Shown here piece by piece: positions 63,921 to 64,000 of a stretch of DNA of 64,000 nt. Numbering within the stretch: the stretch's first letter is position 1; each line of letters begins with the position of its first letter. The stretch comes from Choristoneura fumiferana (Eukaryota > Arthropoda > Insecta > Lepidoptera > Tortricidae): contig NC_133501.1 of the NCBI RefSeq assembly GCF_025370935.1, forward strand, positions 5,515,173-5,579,172, written 5' to 3'. The notes under the pieces were generated by a model. The model worked only from the letters and a program-made list of their open reading frames with translations, did no database searches and had not been told where the DNA came from. Both the position numbers and the translations under genes were made by a program.

Positions 63921-64000
63921 TCTTTTTGTATTTTTTATTTCAACTCCAAATTTTTTACTGTTACGGTCATCCCGTAAACCCATATCGAAAATACAAACAG
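63921..64000. repeat. SINE copy at window edge
   Basis: CGAGTCTTTTTGTATTTTTT to ATATCGAAAATACAAACAG matches 1002-1082 of the inverted SINE pair. Cut by the window end. Confidence 0.75.

Overview
The window looks like nuclear DNA of a moth or butterfly (Lepidoptera). It is AT-rich and dense in tRNA-derived SINEs, Helitron-like ends (CTAG|T after a small hairpin), palindromic MITEs and LINE 3' ends of the kinds common in that order. Coding exons are short and bounded by GT-AG introns, so most real genes do not appear as long ORFs. I built the gene models by matching splice sites and reading phase by eye; no search or aligner was used. Two runs of N (38111-38210 and 52273-52701) are assembly gaps.

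From 3.3 to 36.1 kb, minus strand, lie two tandem paralogous genes that I do not recognise. Each has a TATA-like box, a 12-codon first exon with a signal-peptide start, and a 27-nt second exon that finishes the signal peptide. After that come strictly alternating exons of two kinds. B exons (phase 0 to 1) are rich in Gly, Ser, Asp and Asn, several with a GDQ motif. A exons (phase 1 to 0) are Gly/Asn-rich and start GAN, GAS or GAK. Gene 1 (17.0 to 3.3 kb) has three B-A pairs and its own last exon; gene 2 (36.05 to 22.5 kb) has four. Every junction is in phase, which is the best evidence that the genes are real. Each copy has one visible lesion: a nonsense codon in gene 1 and a 1-nt frameshift in exon 1 of gene 2. 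The likely product is a small secreted, low-complexity, modular protein. A silk, mucin or cuticle role is only a guess.

The introns of this pair are full of mobile DNA. One intron of gene 1 holds a nest of three: a 0.92-kb element with a 9-bp target duplication, then a copia-type LTR retrotransposon (5295-10175) with matching 181-bp LTRs, then a RT-less LINE inside the integrase region. In gene 2 a 3.7-kb segment is duplicated, and one PIF-like MITE has mismatched target duplications that record recombination between two MITEs.

From 38 to 50 kb I see mostly repeats. They include two copies of a 1.8-kb terminal-inverted-repeat element with 4-bp target duplications and two short elements with perfect 8-bp target duplications. 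At 50.9-51.1 kb (minus) there is one exon of an immunoglobulin-domain protein that resembles the Sidestep family.

From 54.8 to 63.8 kb (plus) eleven in-phase exons make up part of a gene ending, within the window, in a Ran-binding domain split over two exons. Upstream are a large exon with a Cys-rich segment and a run of tandemly duplicated acidic Asn/Asp/Glu-rich exons, all phase 0-0. Both ends of this gene fall outside the window or in unseen exons.

The first 2.4 kb hold a 49-bp minisatellite interrupted by a cluster of tRNA-derived SINEs, one pair of which forms a 210-bp inverted repeat.
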